Source: JANXSD01 sp038206385
Lineage (GTDB): Bacteria > Bacteroidota > Bacteroidia > AKYH767-A > OLB10
NCBI GenBank assembly: GCA_038206385.1
Contig: JBBRAW010000012.1
Location: forward strand, 1 to 51,875
Direction: 5' to 3'
DNA: 51,875 nucleotides
Below the pieces are notes generated by a model. The model saw nothing but the letters and a program-made list of their open reading frames with translations. It was not told the origin of the DNA and did no database searches. The position numbers and the translations under genes were made by a program. This document shows, in pieces, positions 1-8,458 of the stretch. The stretch's first letter is position 1; each line of letters begins with the position of its first letter.

Positions 1-688
1 GTCTCGCTAATGGATTAAGTTATTCCTTGTTGGGTTGCTCTCCAGCAGAGCCCCACTCCGCTTCACTTAACTTCGCTAATATATAATTGAAAAGAATAAC
101 TTTATAAAATCAATCAAATTGTTGCACTAGAGAATTGATCCTAAGAAATTTAATGAATTTGAAATTGTATCTGATTGTTAATTTGGCGAAACGAATGAAA
201 TCGTTGGCCAATAATGGAAAAATTTGGGCTTAATCGTTGTTATTGAGGTATCTTAACAGCCTAACGCTAAGAAGTTGAATAGATAAGGTTACTAAGCTAG
301 CATCTAAAAATGGAGTTATTTTAAACTTCTCTATTATAAAATACCTTTCGAAATAAGCTAAGAATTAAATATAATACCATATTCCATTTTTATGGATTAT
401 ATCGCAACTCAGAAATAAACAATCAAACCATTGTGACGATAAATTGATTCCGAATATTGCTAAAGTCAAATTCCAATTCACAAGGCATACTGGTCATTTT
501 TTTTTATAAAAACAAAATTTGTATTAAGATTCAAATTGATGACGTCGAAATTCATAACCAATTTAGTGCATCGCAAAATGAAAATTTGACTTTGATTATC
601 AAGTCTAAAAACAAGACCGAATCTTATGGTAAGTTTTTTTTGCGATGATAATCTTCAAGTAATGATTTCACATTTTCTTTATCCTTAA
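1..688. other. Left flank with no recognisable gene
   Basis: I see no convincing gene here. Bases 25-70 are richer in GC than the rest and hold a small hairpin (gctct, five-base loop, agagc; 37-51). A 63-codon frame at 457-648 opens with TTG and has no visible partner or family. The stretch just below 700, read on the minus strand, may be the decayed end of the neighbouring TMEM175-like gene. Confidence 0.5.
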
Positions 689-1159
689 CTAACGACGTTT
701 AAACAATATGAAATGATGTAAAATTAGTTGCGCAAGCAAATAAAGTAAAATCACTCCTAGATAGATTAGGAATGGCGCTGTTCCATTTTTTGTTCCAATG
801 GTTACAACTGTGGCAGCAAAGGGAAATAATTCAATATAAAAGTGTAGTAATAGGTTTCGAATTACTATTCCTTTGTCGTAATTTTTTAAAACTTGAAAAA
901 GTTGTAGATGGCGGCAACAAATCATTCCTATAAATAAAAAGCTAACTGCATATGCGATTATACTAGGTAGTTGGTGCAAAAGGCCATTCTGAAAAGATTC
1001 TGGATTTGAGATGTTTTCAGAAATCGGTAAATGAATCTCAATAGCCATAAGCGTGATTACAATTGCAAATACTGCATCACTAAAAAGAATCATTCTTTCC
1101 AGCTGAAATTCTGTCCTTATTTCGGACTCAAATTCTTTCTTAGATTCTTTTACTGACAT
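689..1159 (-). CDS. TMEM175-family (DUF1211) membrane protein, probably C-terminally truncated
   Basis: The N-terminus carries the family signature R-x3-F-S-D (R22, F26-S27-D28) at the head of the first membrane helix; in characterised TMEM175 proteins this helix lines a potassium-conducting pore. Four hydrophobic segments are visible (roughly residues 23-45, 65-88, 100-122 and 128-152). Bacterial members usually have six helices in about 200 residues, and this protein has 156 and stops right after helix four. The -1 frame stays open for about 22 more plausible codons beyond the stop, to a TAA at 624-626, which suggests a frameshifted and decaying gene. Family assignment is firm; whether it is functional is not known. 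Confidence 0.75.
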   Translation of the reverse strand: MSVKESKKEFESEIRTEFQLERMILFSDAVFAIVITLMAIEIHLPISENISNPESFQNGLLHQLPSIIAYAVSFLFIGMICCRHLQLFQVLKNYDKGIVIRNLLLHFYIELFPFAATVVTIGTKNGTAPFLIYLGVILLYLLAQLILHHFILFKRR

Positions 1160-1216
1160 ATATATTCATTTAGGTTTAAAAATAAACAATGGTGAAATTA
1201 AATTTAACTAAATAAA

Positions 1217-1243
1217 AATGGCCATCTTTTATAGATAGCCATT
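1217..1243 (-). terminator. Rho-independent terminator after efp
   Basis: An 11-bp stem (aatggccatct / agatagccatt, one G-U pair on the minus-strand RNA) with a five-base loop is followed on the minus strand by a T-rich run. It lies 23 bases past the efp stop codon. Confidence 0.75.
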
Positions 1244-1265
1244 ATAATAATTTCAAAAATCTAAA

Positions 1266-1826
1266 TTATTTTACTCGCTCAACATAAGAGCCAGTGCGAG
1301 TGTCAATTTTAATTTTTTCTCCCTCATTTACGAATAACGGAACGTTAACTATTGCTCCATTTTCCATTGTTGCTGGCTTTAATGTATTCGTTGCGGTATC
1401 ACCTTTTAGACCAGGTTCGCAATAAGTGATAGCGAACTCTACAAATGTAGGTGGCTCTGCCATGATAGGTGTTTCACTTTCAAAGGAAACTTTTACCTCC
1501 ATTCCTTCTTTTAAAAATTTTATGGATTCACCAAATAATGCTCTTGGAACAGGTACTTGCTCAAATGATTCATTGTCCATACAAACAAGGAAATCAGCAT
1601 CATTATAAAGGTATTCCATTTGCTTATATTCTACTCTGGCAATATCAACAGCTTCACCTGTACGGAAACGGTTTTCCATCAGTTTGCCATTGATCAAGTT
1701 TCTCATTTTTCCCTGATAAAATGCACGTAGATTTCCTGGTGTACGGTGTTGCCATTCTATAACCTGACATAATTCACCATTAATACGGAGAACTGTTCCT
1801 AAGTGTACATCGCTCGTTGTAGCCAT
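1266..1826 (-). CDS. efp: Translation elongation factor P
   Basis: EF-P binds between the P and E sites of stalled ribosomes and helps peptide bonds form at polyproline stretches. The 186-residue product has the three-beta-barrel length and the family C-terminus (GEKIKIDTRTGSYVERVK). An upstream in-frame start would add 19 residues, but that extension runs through the terminator at 1855-1880, so the ATG giving MATTSD is chosen. The tip loop reads PGNLRAF where the E. coli protein has PGKGQAF, so the position of the modified lysine (K34 in E. coli) is Asn32, with Arg34 two residues on. The same loop is, to my memory, typical of Pedobacter-like EF-P. It lies downstream of the rpsF operon with its own terminator. 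Confidence 0.95.
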   Translation of the reverse strand: MATTSDVHLGTVLRINGELCQVIEWQHRTPGNLRAFYQGKMRNLINGKLMENRFRTGEAVDIARVEYKQMEYLYNDADFLVCMDNESFEQVPVPRALFGESIKFLKEGMEVKVSFESETPIMAEPPTFVEFAITYCEPGLKGDTATNTLKPATMENGAIVNVPLFVNEGEKIKIDTRTGSYVERVK

Positions 1827-1854
1827 TGTAATAATTTTTTTTGCTAAAATAAAG

Positions 1855-1880
1855 AAGGCAGAGTTAATAAACCCTGCCTT
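1855..1880 (-). terminator. Rho-independent terminator between rplI and efp
   Basis: On the minus strand aaggcaggg pairs with ctctgcctt (one G-U pair), with two further A-T pairs inside a short loop, followed by a T-rich tail. It ends the rpsF-rpsR-rplI transcript just before the efp start. Confidence 0.7.
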
Positions 1881-1902
1881 CAAATATAAATTTTAATAAG
1901 AA

Positions 1903-2349
1903 TTAACCTTCTATGACTTCAAAATTCAGTTTAGCGTGAATGTCTCTGTGAACGATAATTTCTGCAGTATAAGTACCAGTTTTTTTAACGTGATCCTCAG
2001 GCATTAATACTTGCTTTTTGTCGATAACATAACCCATTTTCTTTAACATATCAACCAACTGTTGTGATGTTACCGAACCAAATAATTTACCATTCTCACC
2101 CACTTTTACTGGGATGTTTAATGTTACACTTTCTAAAGCTGCAACTAACTTAGTAGCATCATTACGAATTTTATCAAGTTTATGTGAACGTTGTTTAACA
2201 ACTTCAGCATGCACTTTTCTATTCGTTTCGCTCGCTATTATTGCCATTCCTTGTGGAATGAGATAATTCAAACCAAAGCCATTTTTCACTTTAACGATAT
2301 CGTCAGCGTAGCCTAAGTTTTTTACGTCTTGTTTAAGGATTATTTCCAT
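1903..2349 (-). CDS. rplI: 50S ribosomal protein L9
   Basis: L9 is an elongated protein of the large subunit that binds 23S rRNA. The 148-residue length, the N-terminal segment MEIILKQDVKNLGYADD and the glycine-rich YLIPQGMA region (about residues 29-36) are typical of the family. A long central helix (about 41-75) joins two globular domains. It is the last gene of the conserved S6-S18-L9 operon, starting 11 bases after the rpsR stop codon. Confidence 0.97.
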   Translation of the reverse strand: MEIILKQDVKNLGYADDIVKVKNGFGLNYLIPQGMAIIASETNRKVHAEVVKQRSHKLDKIRNDATKLVAALESVTLNIPVKVGENGKLFGSVTSQQLVDMLKKMGYVIDKKQVLMPEDHVKKTGTYTAEIIVHRDIHAKLNFEVIEG

Positions 2350-2360
2350 TTTTTACGAGC

Positions 2361-2633
2361 TTATTTAAACAAGTCAGTTACGTATGGCATGATCGCGATG
2401 TGGCGCGCACGTTTGATAGCTTGCCCAACTTTACGCTGATACTTCAATGAAGTGCCTGTTAGGCGGCGTGGAAGGACTTTTCCTTGTTCGTTTACAAATT
2501 TTGTTAAGAAAGTTGCATCCTTATAATCGATGTATTTGATGCCTAACTTTTTGAATCGACAGTACTTTTTCTTTTGTACCTCTACTGCCGGAGGGTTCAG
2601 ATACCGGATTTCTCCAGAATTGTGATTTGCCAT
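2361..2633 (-). CDS. rpsR: 30S ribosomal protein S18
   Basis: S18 forms a heterodimer with S6 on the central domain of 16S rRNA. The 90-residue product has the family core: IKYIDYKDATFLTKFV, then RRLTGTSLKYQRKVGQAIKR, then an RHIAIMPY end. It sits between rpsF and rplI with a 15-base gap to rpsF, in the standard order. An overlapping frame on the same strand (2597-2794) is a shadow. Confidence 0.97.
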   Translation of the reverse strand: MANHNSGEIRYLNPPAVEVQKKKYCRFKKLGIKYIDYKDATFLTKFVNEQGKVLPRRLTGTSLKYQRKVGQAIKRARHIAIMPYVTDLFK

Positions 2634-2648
2634 GTTTTTCGGGTTGAG

Positions 2649-3011
2649 TTAGGATACAGTTGATTCTTCCTGCTTCTTCTGAGCAGCATTTTTTCGCTTT
2701 TTCTCGTTATATGTGATAGCGTGTTTATCGAGAGCAATTGATAGGAAACGCATAATTCGCTCATCCCGTTTATATTCGACTTCCATCTTCGCAATTAGCG
2801 TTGGTTCAGATTTGAATTCGAATAAGAAGTAGAACCCAGTGTTCTTCTTCTGAATTGGGTAGGCCAGCTTGTGCAATCCCCAATTGTTCTCATGAACAAT
2901 TATGGCACCGTTATCGGTGAGGAATTTACGATACTTTGCAACCGCTTCATCTACCTGATCCATAAGGAGAACAGGTGTCATGATAATTACGGTTTCATAC
3001 TGCTTGGTCAT
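2649..3011 (-). CDS. rpsF: 30S ribosomal protein S6
   Basis: S6 is a ferredoxin-like fold protein of the small subunit that partners S18. The family features are the opening strand YETVIIMTPVL, the central WGLHKLAYPIQKKNTGFYFLFEF segment (read here in pieces) and the terminal RDERIMRFLSI helix. The last 15 or so residues are a basic, Gln-rich tail. First gene of the rpsF-rpsR-rplI operon; a TAAATTTG element 50 bases upstream is its likely -7 box. Confidence 0.97.
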   Translation of the reverse strand: MTKQYETVIIMTPVLLMDQVDEAVAKYRKFLTDNGAIIVHENNWGLHKLAYPIQKKNTGFYFLFEFKSEPTLIAKMEVEYKRDERIMRFLSIALDKHAITYNEKKRKNAAQKKQEESTVS

Positions 3012-3060
3012 ACTTGGTTTTTTTAATAATTAATATTTATCCTTTTTTAGAAAGGGACTG

Positions 3061-3068
3061 CAAATTTA
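3061..3068 (-). promoter_or_regulatory. Probable -7 element for rpsF operon
   Basis: The minus strand reads TAAATTTG, a full match to the Bacteroidota TAnnTTTG box. Placing the box centre at -7 puts the start of transcription near 3057, about 46 bases before the rpsF ATG. The -33 element is unclear (TTG about 21 bases upstream or TTTG about 15 upstream). Confidence 0.5.
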
Positions 3069-3129
3069 AGGATTTATCTTACACAAAACCAACCTTTAAG
3101 CTAAAAATTATAAGCAAGCTTCAGATTAC

Positions 3130-4362
3130 TTATTCGTACCGTAATGCCTCTATAGGATCAAGTTTAGCAGCCTTTATTGCAGGATAAATACCTGAAAGCA
3201 AGCCAACAATCAAACACAAAGTTACTCCCATGAACATCCATCCCCATGGTACAATAAAAGTTCCACTCATCGATAACGAAAGTAAATTGCCTATGATAAT
3301 CCCAAATAAAATTCCCAAAAGCCCACCCATCTGACAAATAACAATTGCTTCAGTAATGAATTGATCTCTAATGTTTTTTTGTGTTGCCCCAAGAGATTTG
3401 CGAATACCTATTTCCCGAGTTCGTTCCGTAACAGATACAAGCATGATATTCATTAATCCAATTGCAGCTCCAATAAGTGTTATAACTCCAATTATTACTG
3501 CCGCTGCTCTGAGGTAAACTAATTGCCCAAAAAGTAAATTTGACAATGCATCACTTTTTGTGATTTCAAAGGAATCCTCTTGGCCAATCGGATCTTTACG
3601 TACACTTCTCATCGAACTAGTTGCTTCGCCAACTGCTGGTTCGATATCCGACACTTGATCAACTTTAACAGTGATAGAGTAGGAGGTTTGGTCGGTTGCA
3701 TAATACTGCTTTACATTCGACAATGGCAACAAACAAATTTTATCGCCACCAAATCCCATACTGGATCCCTTCTCTTTTAAGGTGCCAATTACTAAGTATT
3801 TTGCGTTTCCTACACTCACAATTTTGTCAATGGGGTCGGTGTTGATAAATAGCTTTTCTACAAGTTCTTTTCCTAATATGCAAACACGATTCCCAAGTTC
3901 TAAATCTGATTTCGAAAAATTTCGACCTTCAGCTACTACGTAACCTGAAACATCAAGATAGTTTTCATCTGCACCCATTACCAAAATATTGGGATTTGAT
4001 TTTTGAGATTCAAATTTTAAAGTAGCAACTTGTGTCGCAATAGTTGAAACAGAAACTTTACCATCGAAGTTCATTCTTTCAGAAAAAGTTAAAGCATCAT
4101 TATAGGTGATTTTTTTATGTTTCTTACTACGTTTTACGTTATTTCCCATTCGAATATTCATCCCTGAATTTCTGATGGTAAATGAATTGGAACCCATTGA
4201 AGAAAACGAGCTACTGATAGAAGCTTTTATGGCATCGATGGAGGTTAATATACCAACTAGTGCCATAATACCAAACGCAATTATCAACACTGTTAATACT
4301 GTTCTTAAGGATTGGCTTCTGATGGCTTGAAGCGAAATTTTGATATTTTCTTTGGTCGTCAC
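3130..4362 (-). CDS. MacB/FtsX-type ABC transporter permease
   Basis: A permease of the type that couples ATP hydrolysis in a partner protein to movement of lipids, lipoproteins or peptides across or out of the membrane. The product has an N-terminal helix (SLRTVLTVLIIAFGIMALVG), a large periplasmic domain rich in beta strand, and three C-terminal helices. The family motif RTREIGIRKSLGAT lies between helices two and three, and the end is YPAIKAAKLDPIEALRYE. A TTG at 4419 opens the frame, but a GTG at 4362 gives the usual short cytoplasmic start before ENIKISLQAIRS and is preferred. No ATP-binding subunit is in the window, so its partner is encoded elsewhere. Confidence 0.88.
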   Translation of the reverse strand: MTTKENIKISLQAIRSQSLRTVLTVLIIAFGIMALVGILTSIDAIKASISSSFSSMGSNSFTIRNSGMNIRMGNNVKRSKKHKKITYNDALTFSERMNFDGKVSVSTIATQVATLKFESQKSNPNILVMGADENYLDVSGYVVAEGRNFSKSDLELGNRVCILGKELVEKLFINTDPIDKIVSVGNAKYLVIGTLKEKGSSMGFGGDKICLLPLSNVKQYYATDQTSYSITVKVDQVSDIEPAVGEATSSMRSVRKDPIGQEDSFEITKSDALSNLLFGQLVYLRAAAVIIGVITLIGAAIGLMNIMLVSVTERTREIGIRKSLGATQKNIRDQFITEAIVICQMGGLLGILFGIIIGNLLSLSMSGTFIVPWGWMFMGVTLCLIVGLLSGIYPAIKAAKLDPIEALRYE

Positions 4363-4498
4363 GGCTTCAAAGTTAAGCAACAAGATTGCTCTAATAGAAT
4401 TATTTTGCGGAAATGCCAAAAATCATCTCTCAATCGTATGATTAACATAATATTTTCCGTAAACTTGCGTTTCAAACTCTAAATATAAAAAAAGTATC

Positions 4499-4750
4499 AT
4501 GAAAAAAATATTTGTTATAGTAAGTTTCTTATTGGCTTGTTCAGCTGGAATTGTTTCAGCTCAGTCTGAAAAACCTGCAACAGCTACTAAAACTCAAGCG
4601 GCATCAACCGATAAGAAATCGGAAAAAGCATGTTGCAAAAAAGGTGGAGAAGCATCGAAATCTTGTACTGATAAAGGAGCAAAATCTTCTTGTTGTTCGA
4701 AAGGACATTCTGAAGTAAAGTCGGAAAAACCAGCTGACACAAAAAAATAA
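4499..4750 (+). CDS. Small exported Cys/Lys-rich protein
   Basis: I do not recognise a named family. The 83 residues begin with a clear signal peptide (MKKIFVIVSFLLACSAGIVSAQ, cleaved near residue 21). The mature part is about 60 residues of low-complexity Lys, Ser, Ala and Glu with two CC pairs (CCKKGGE and CCSKGHSE) and one isolated Cys between them. Such paired cysteines in an exported peptide could bind metal or form disulfides; this is inference. It is a single-gene unit: divergent from the permease and closed by a strong bidirectional terminator. Confidence 0.7.
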   Translation: MKKIFVIVSFLLACSAGIVSAQSEKPATATKTQAASTDKKSEKACCKKGGEASKSCTDKGAKSSCCSKGHSEVKSEKPADTKK

Positions 4751-4769
4751 GTTTTAATATTTTAAAAAA

Positions 4770-4797
4770 AATCCCGAAGTAATTCGGGATTTTTTTA
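4770..4797. terminator. Bidirectional rho-independent terminator
   Basis: A perfect stem (atcccgaa, gtaa loop, ttcgggat; 4771-4790) has a run of seven A on the left and seven T on the right. It can therefore end both the small exported gene on the plus strand and the HAD phosphatase gene on the minus strand. Confidence 0.85.
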
Positions 4798-4811
4798 TTT
4801 AAATTAAAATC

Positions 4812-5510
4812 TTATAGTAAGGCAATTAATTCATCTAAACTTTTTATAGTAATCACATTTTCATGATTATTTGTATTATCGTAAGAAGACAAATAAATAG
4901 ATTTCATTCCTGCACTTATTGCACCCATTATATCAGTTTGGTAAGTGTCGCCTACCATTAAGCAATTGTCAATGCTTTGCGCACCACTTTTATTTACAGC
5001 ATAGTGAAAAATTGCAGGATCAGGCTTGTTAATTCCGATTTCTTCAGAGATAAAAACGTGATCAAAATAATCAACAATACTTGATTCTTTTAATTTAATG
5101 TATTGAGATTCGCTAAATCCATTTGTTATAATCGACAAATTATAGCGCCCGTAAAGGTGCGAAAGAATATTTTTTGCACCAGGAATTAGATGTTGTTTGT
5201 AAGGTGTACGTTCAACAAATTTGTCTGCAATAATTAATGCTTTATCCTGATCGTGAATGTTAAAGTCTTGTAATGTATGAATAAATCGATGCAATCTTAC
5301 AGCATCTTTTCCAATTTGATTTTCCGCATAAAGTCCCCATAATCGATCATTGTGTTTTCTATATTGAATATGAAATTCTTTGAAAGAGGGGATGCCTAAT
5401 TCTTCTAATTCCATCTCTGTAAAAAGTTCATTCAAACTTTCCTCCGAATTTTTATCTGTATCCCACAGTGTATGATCAAGATCGAAAAAGATGTGTGTAA
5501 TATTTTTCAT
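4812..5510 (-). CDS. HAD-superfamily phosphatase, YjjG-like 5'-nucleotidase
   Basis: A cytoplasmic HAD hydrolase. Motif I is FFDLDHTLWD (nucleophile Asp9 and Asp11), motif II is SIITNGF (about residues 129-135), and motif III/IV is the Lys of INKPDPAIF with the acidic MVGDTYQTD. The segment between motif I and II forms the alpha-helical C1 cap. The TNGF motif and length (232) fit the YjjG family, which dephosphorylates non-canonical pyrimidine nucleotides. The start codon overlaps the stop of the preceding membrane protein gene (ATGA), so the two are translationally coupled. Confidence 0.85.
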   Translation of the reverse strand: MKNITHIFFDLDHTLWDTDKNSEESLNELFTEMELEELGIPSFKEFHIQYRKHNDRLWGLYAENQIGKDAVRLHRFIHTLQDFNIHDQDKALIIADKFVERTPYKQHLIPGAKNILSHLYGRYNLSIITNGFSESQYIKLKESSIVDYFDHVFISEEIGINKPDPAIFHYAVNKSGAQSIDNCLMVGDTYQTDIMGAISAGMKSIYLSSYDNTNNHENVITIKSLDELIALL

Positions 5511-6082
5511 TTATTTATTTTATGTTGTAAATCTTGTAAGGTAGAAGCATGAAATATTTCAAACATAGTTAACATAAACGCTGACCAAAAAACTAACGAC
5601 ACAAACATATAAAGCAATATTTTTCTTCTGTTGTCAACTAAGCTGTTTGCGATGATTGTTCCAATTGGAATAGATAATATTATTGGAGTAAGAAATGCTA
5701 TACCATAAAGACCATATTTTTTCCAAATTTTAACAATACTTCTATTTCTTCTCGTGAATATTTTCTTTGGCTCAGATTTTTTTTCAATGTATTCATAATG
5801 TATATCAAGGACTTGATCAACATCTGCAACCGGACTAGAAAATGGTTCTGATTTCACAAATGCTAATTTTACTTTGTGATTAAATCGATGCCAAATAGAA
5901 ATAATCGTACGAGAAAAATAAGTGAAAACTATTACGCCTAACATTCCGCCTAAAACACAATAAAAAATTGTTTCTACAAACGAAAATTCATAGCGTTGAT
6001 CGTAATATGCAAATGACGGTCCTGCAACAAATTTAACACTGCTCAAAAGTATAACTAGGATAATTTTTCCCAGTTGGTTCAT
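5507..6082 (-). CDS. Membrane protein of unknown function
   Basis: I do not recognise the family with confidence. The 191 residues contain an N-terminal hydrophobic stretch that could be a signal anchor (about 5-25), a second helix (about 36-57), a basic cytoplasmic loop of some 65 residues with several Lys/Arg clusters, and two C-terminal helices (about 124-146 and 155-176). The segment YGIAFLTPIILSIPIGTIIA, with prolines and small residues inside the helix, is faintly like small-multidrug-export/DedA-type membrane proteins, but this is weak. Overlaps the HAD gene by four bases and follows upp by 58 bases. Confidence 0.7.
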   Translation of the reverse strand: MNQLGKIILVILLSSVKFVAGPSFAYYDQRYEFSFVETIFYCVLGGMLGVIVFTYFSRTIISIWHRFNHKVKLAFVKSEPFSSPVADVDQVLDIHYEYIEKKSEPKKIFTRRNRSIVKIWKKYGLYGIAFLTPIILSIPIGTIIANSLVDNRRKILLYMFVSLVFWSAFMLTMFEIFHASTLQDLQHKINK

Positions 6083-6140
6083 GATAACATCTAATTAATA
6101 TTGGTATTTTATAATTTTTTCTTGTAAAGTATTTCGTTGA

Positions 6141-6788
6141 TTACAATTTAATTCCAAAAGCTAAATCTCCTGCATCACCAAGTCCTGGAACGATATAACC
6201 TTGTGCCGTTAATTCTTCATCAATAGCTGCAATCCAAATAGTAACTTCTTCAGGCAAATGTTTTTTTAAATATTCCACTCCTTGAGTACTTGCTAATGCA
6301 GCTACGATATGTGTATGCTTAGGTTTCCCTTTTTCCATCATTGCTTTAAATGTAACTACCATGGAAGCGCCAGTAGCAAGCATTGGATCTGCTAATATTA
6401 ATATCCGATTATCTAATGAAGGCGAACTAAGGTAATCTAAATGGATTTCAAACGACCCATCTTTATGATGCTTTCTATATGCAGAAACAAAAGCATTATC
6501 AGCATGATCAAAATAATTTAAAATTCCTTGATGTAAAGGCAAACCAGCTCTTAAGATTGTCGCTACAACTGGTTGTTCTGCTAAAACAGGTACGGGTGAT
6601 ATACCTAATGGAGTCACCACTTCCTTATTAATATATGGAAGTACTTTGCTAATTTCTACAGCAGCAATCTCTCCAATTCGTTCTAAATTTCTTCTGAAAC
6701 GCATTCGATCATTTTGCACTTCAATATCACGTATCTCAGCAATAAATTGATTGATGATAGAATTTGATTCACTTAAAACATGCACCAT
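6141..6788 (-). CDS. upp: Uracil phosphoribosyltransferase
   Basis: The enzyme salvages uracil by joining it to PRPP to form UMP. The PRPP-binding motif LILADPMLATGASM is at residues 130-143, and the uracil-binding C-terminus has GYIVPGLGDAGDLAFG. The N-terminal region includes TILRAGLPLHQGI (about 77-89). The length of 215 is normal. It starts 12 bases after the stop of the SDR gene, so it is probably read as the tail of that operon although its function is unrelated. Confidence 0.93.
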   Translation of the reverse strand: MVHVLSESNSIINQFIAEIRDIEVQNDRMRFRRNLERIGEIAAVEISKVLPYINKEVVTPLGISPVPVLAEQPVVATILRAGLPLHQGILNYFDHADNAFVSAYRKHHKDGSFEIHLDYLSSPSLDNRILILADPMLATGASMVVTFKAMMEKGKPKHTHIVAALASTQGVEYLKKHLPEEVTIWIAAIDEELTAQGYIVPGLGDAGDLAFGIKL

Positions 6789-6800
6789 TTGCTATTTATT

Positions 6801-7547
6801 TTATAGATAAAGTCCCCCGTTCAATGCAATAACTTGACCTGTCATATATGCCGAAAATTCACTACACAAATATACAATGCATTCAACTAGTTCCTCTGGA
6901 TTTCCAAATCTTCCTGAAGGAATTTCGCGAATTAAATTTTCTTGTGTTTGTGAATCTAATCCGTTTATCATTCCTGTATTGAAATATCCAGGAGCTATAC
7001 AATTAGCGGTTATTCCAAATTTTGACAATTCAATAGCTTGCGCCCTAGTGAATCCCTCTAACGCAGCCTTCGATGCCGCATAAGCACTAGTTCCAACTAA
7101 AGGCCTATTTGCAACAATTGAAGATATATTTATAATTCTTCCATTGTTTTGTTCTCGCAAATAAGGAATTACGTACTTATTGACCAAAAATACTGCTGTA
7201 ACATTCACATTCATTATCGTATTCCAATCATCCGCGCTTTGCTTCCAACTCATTCCACTAAATGATTTCCCTGCATTATTTATAACTATATCAATTCTTC
7301 CAAATTGTGTGATTACTGCAGCAATCATTTTTTTAATCTGTGACTCTTCAGATAAATCAGCAGCAAAAATTTTATGTTTTTGCGAATTTTCTAGACTTTC
7401 TTTCAATGTGATCGCCTGACTTTCATCTGAATGATAATGCAACGCTAAGTGATAACCTTTTAGCGCCAATCCTTTTGCTATCCATATCCCAAGTCCGCCT
7501 GTTGATCCAGTAAGTAATACAACTTTTTTTTCCGACATATTCTTCAT
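6801..7547 (-). CDS. Short-chain dehydrogenase/reductase, FabG-like 3-oxoacyl-ACP reductase
   Basis: A classical SDR: cofactor motif TGSTGGLG (residues 13-20), NNAG (90-93), catalytic Ser143, and Tyr156-x3-Lys160. The Asn in the NVNVT segment completes the tetrad. Length (248) and the C-terminal MTGQVIALNGGL match FabG-type enzymes that reduce 3-oxoacyl-ACP with NADPH. The ATG at 7547 overlaps the stop of the preceding transferase gene (ATGA) and is preferred over the ATG at 7538 and over a longer start at 7607. Its place inside a glycan-modification cluster suggests a dedicated rather than a housekeeping role, perhaps making a hydroxyacyl group or oxidising a sugar. Confidence 0.85.
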   Translation of the reverse strand: MKNMSEKKVVLLTGSTGGLGIWIAKGLALKGYHLALHYHSDESQAITLKESLENSQKHKIFAADLSEESQIKKMIAAVITQFGRIDIVINNAGKSFSGMSWKQSADDWNTIMNVNVTAVFLVNKYVIPYLREQNNGRIINISSIVANRPLVGTSAYAASKAALEGFTRAQAIELSKFGITANCIAPGYFNTGMINGLDSQTQENLIREIPSGRFGNPEELVECIVYLCSEFSAYMTGQVIALNGGLYL

Positions 7548-8458
7548 CGTTTCAGCCATTTCAAAATTGAAGGAAGTCGATTTAATTTCAACTGTAAATA
7601 TATGCAATCCATAGCTCCAAAACTTTTATAAAATCTTGAAACAGTATCAACATTGGAGCCGCCGAAATCTAATACCACATTAGTATTGGCTAATTCTTTG
7701 ATTAAAATATCAAATAGGAAATGCATTGCTCCACATTTTTTTCCTTCCTCCGAACTAAATCCTTTTAAGTAAACGATTCTATTATTTGAAACCATAAAAA
7801 ATGCTCCAGCCAATTCTTCCCCACCGGCTTTACTAACCGCCCAACAAATAGATTTCCCCTGTTCACTTAGTGTTTTCGTAAGTTTATGGAGTGTTTCAAA
7901 ATCATTTTCTACAAATCCTAATTGCTTTTCTTTTTGATGAAATTTAAATTGACTAACAACGGATTCAGGATTGTAACTTTTAATTATTGTTAGGTTAGCT
8001 TTTTCTGCTTTCTTTAAATTTCTAAGTAAATTTTCATGATATCGATTTCGAATTGTTAAATAATCTTGATTTAAATCTAATTCTTGATAAACTCTTTTTT
8101 CTTTATCAATTTTTGTTGGAACATTTTGATGAATACTGTTTAAACAAAATTGCCAATAACGATATTTATCTGGAATACATTCTAAGAATTTAATTTTATC
8201 ATTTTCGGGAATTTCTATAGATGAATAAACGCCAAAATGTCTTGTGAAAAATGGTTGATACAAATAATTTATTCCAAATTTATTTTTTGAAGAAAAAGGA
8301 AAAACTGCTTCGTAATTATTTTTCACCATTCCTTTCCACCCAGGACAACATGCATCAAGATACCATGAATATCCAAAAATCTGTCCATTAGAACTTTTAT
8401 CAATACAGGAGTTCCATAAATCGTTATCGATTTCTTTCCGAGATAAAACACGTATCAT
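7544..8458 (-). CDS. FemAB/GNAT-like transferase
   Basis: The 304-residue product resembles the Bacteroidota proteins annotated as GNAT or FemAB-like: an N-terminal half opening with a short beta strand and the pattern FGYSWYLDACCPGW, and a C-terminal acyltransferase-like half containing FHQKEKQLGF, the central strand ELAGAFFMVSNNRIVYLKGFS and the pattern GAMHFLFDILIKE. The last part DFGGSNVDTVSRFYKSFGA is typical of the family. Members transfer an amino acid or acyl group onto glycans or lipids. It overlaps both neighbours by four bases, so it is translationally coupled on both sides. Confidence 0.75.
   Translation of the reverse strand: MIRVLSRKEIDNDLWNSCIDKSSNGQIFGYSWYLDACCPGWKGMVKNNYEAVFPFSSKNKFGINYLYQPFFTRHFGVYSSIEIPENDKIKFLECIPDKYRYWQFCLNSIHQNVPTKIDKEKRVYQELDLNQDYLTIRNRYHENLLRNLKKAEKANLTIIKSYNPESVVSQFKFHQKEKQLGFVENDFETLHKLTKTLSEQGKSICWAVSKAGGEELAGAFFMVSNNRIVYLKGFSSEEGKKCGAMHFLFDILIKELANTNVVLDFGGSNVDTVSRFYKSFGAMDCIYLQLKLNRLPSILKWLKR

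Noticed and set aside
457..648. 63-codon plus-strand frame with TTG start
   Set aside because: No family, no ribosome-binding site, weak start codon and a stop just upstream; likely chance in AT-rich DNA.
696..703. tttaaac heptamer as a programmed -1 frameshift site in the TMEM175-like gene
   Set aside because: The zero frame reads TTT AAA C, not T TTA AAC, so the heptamer is out of phase.
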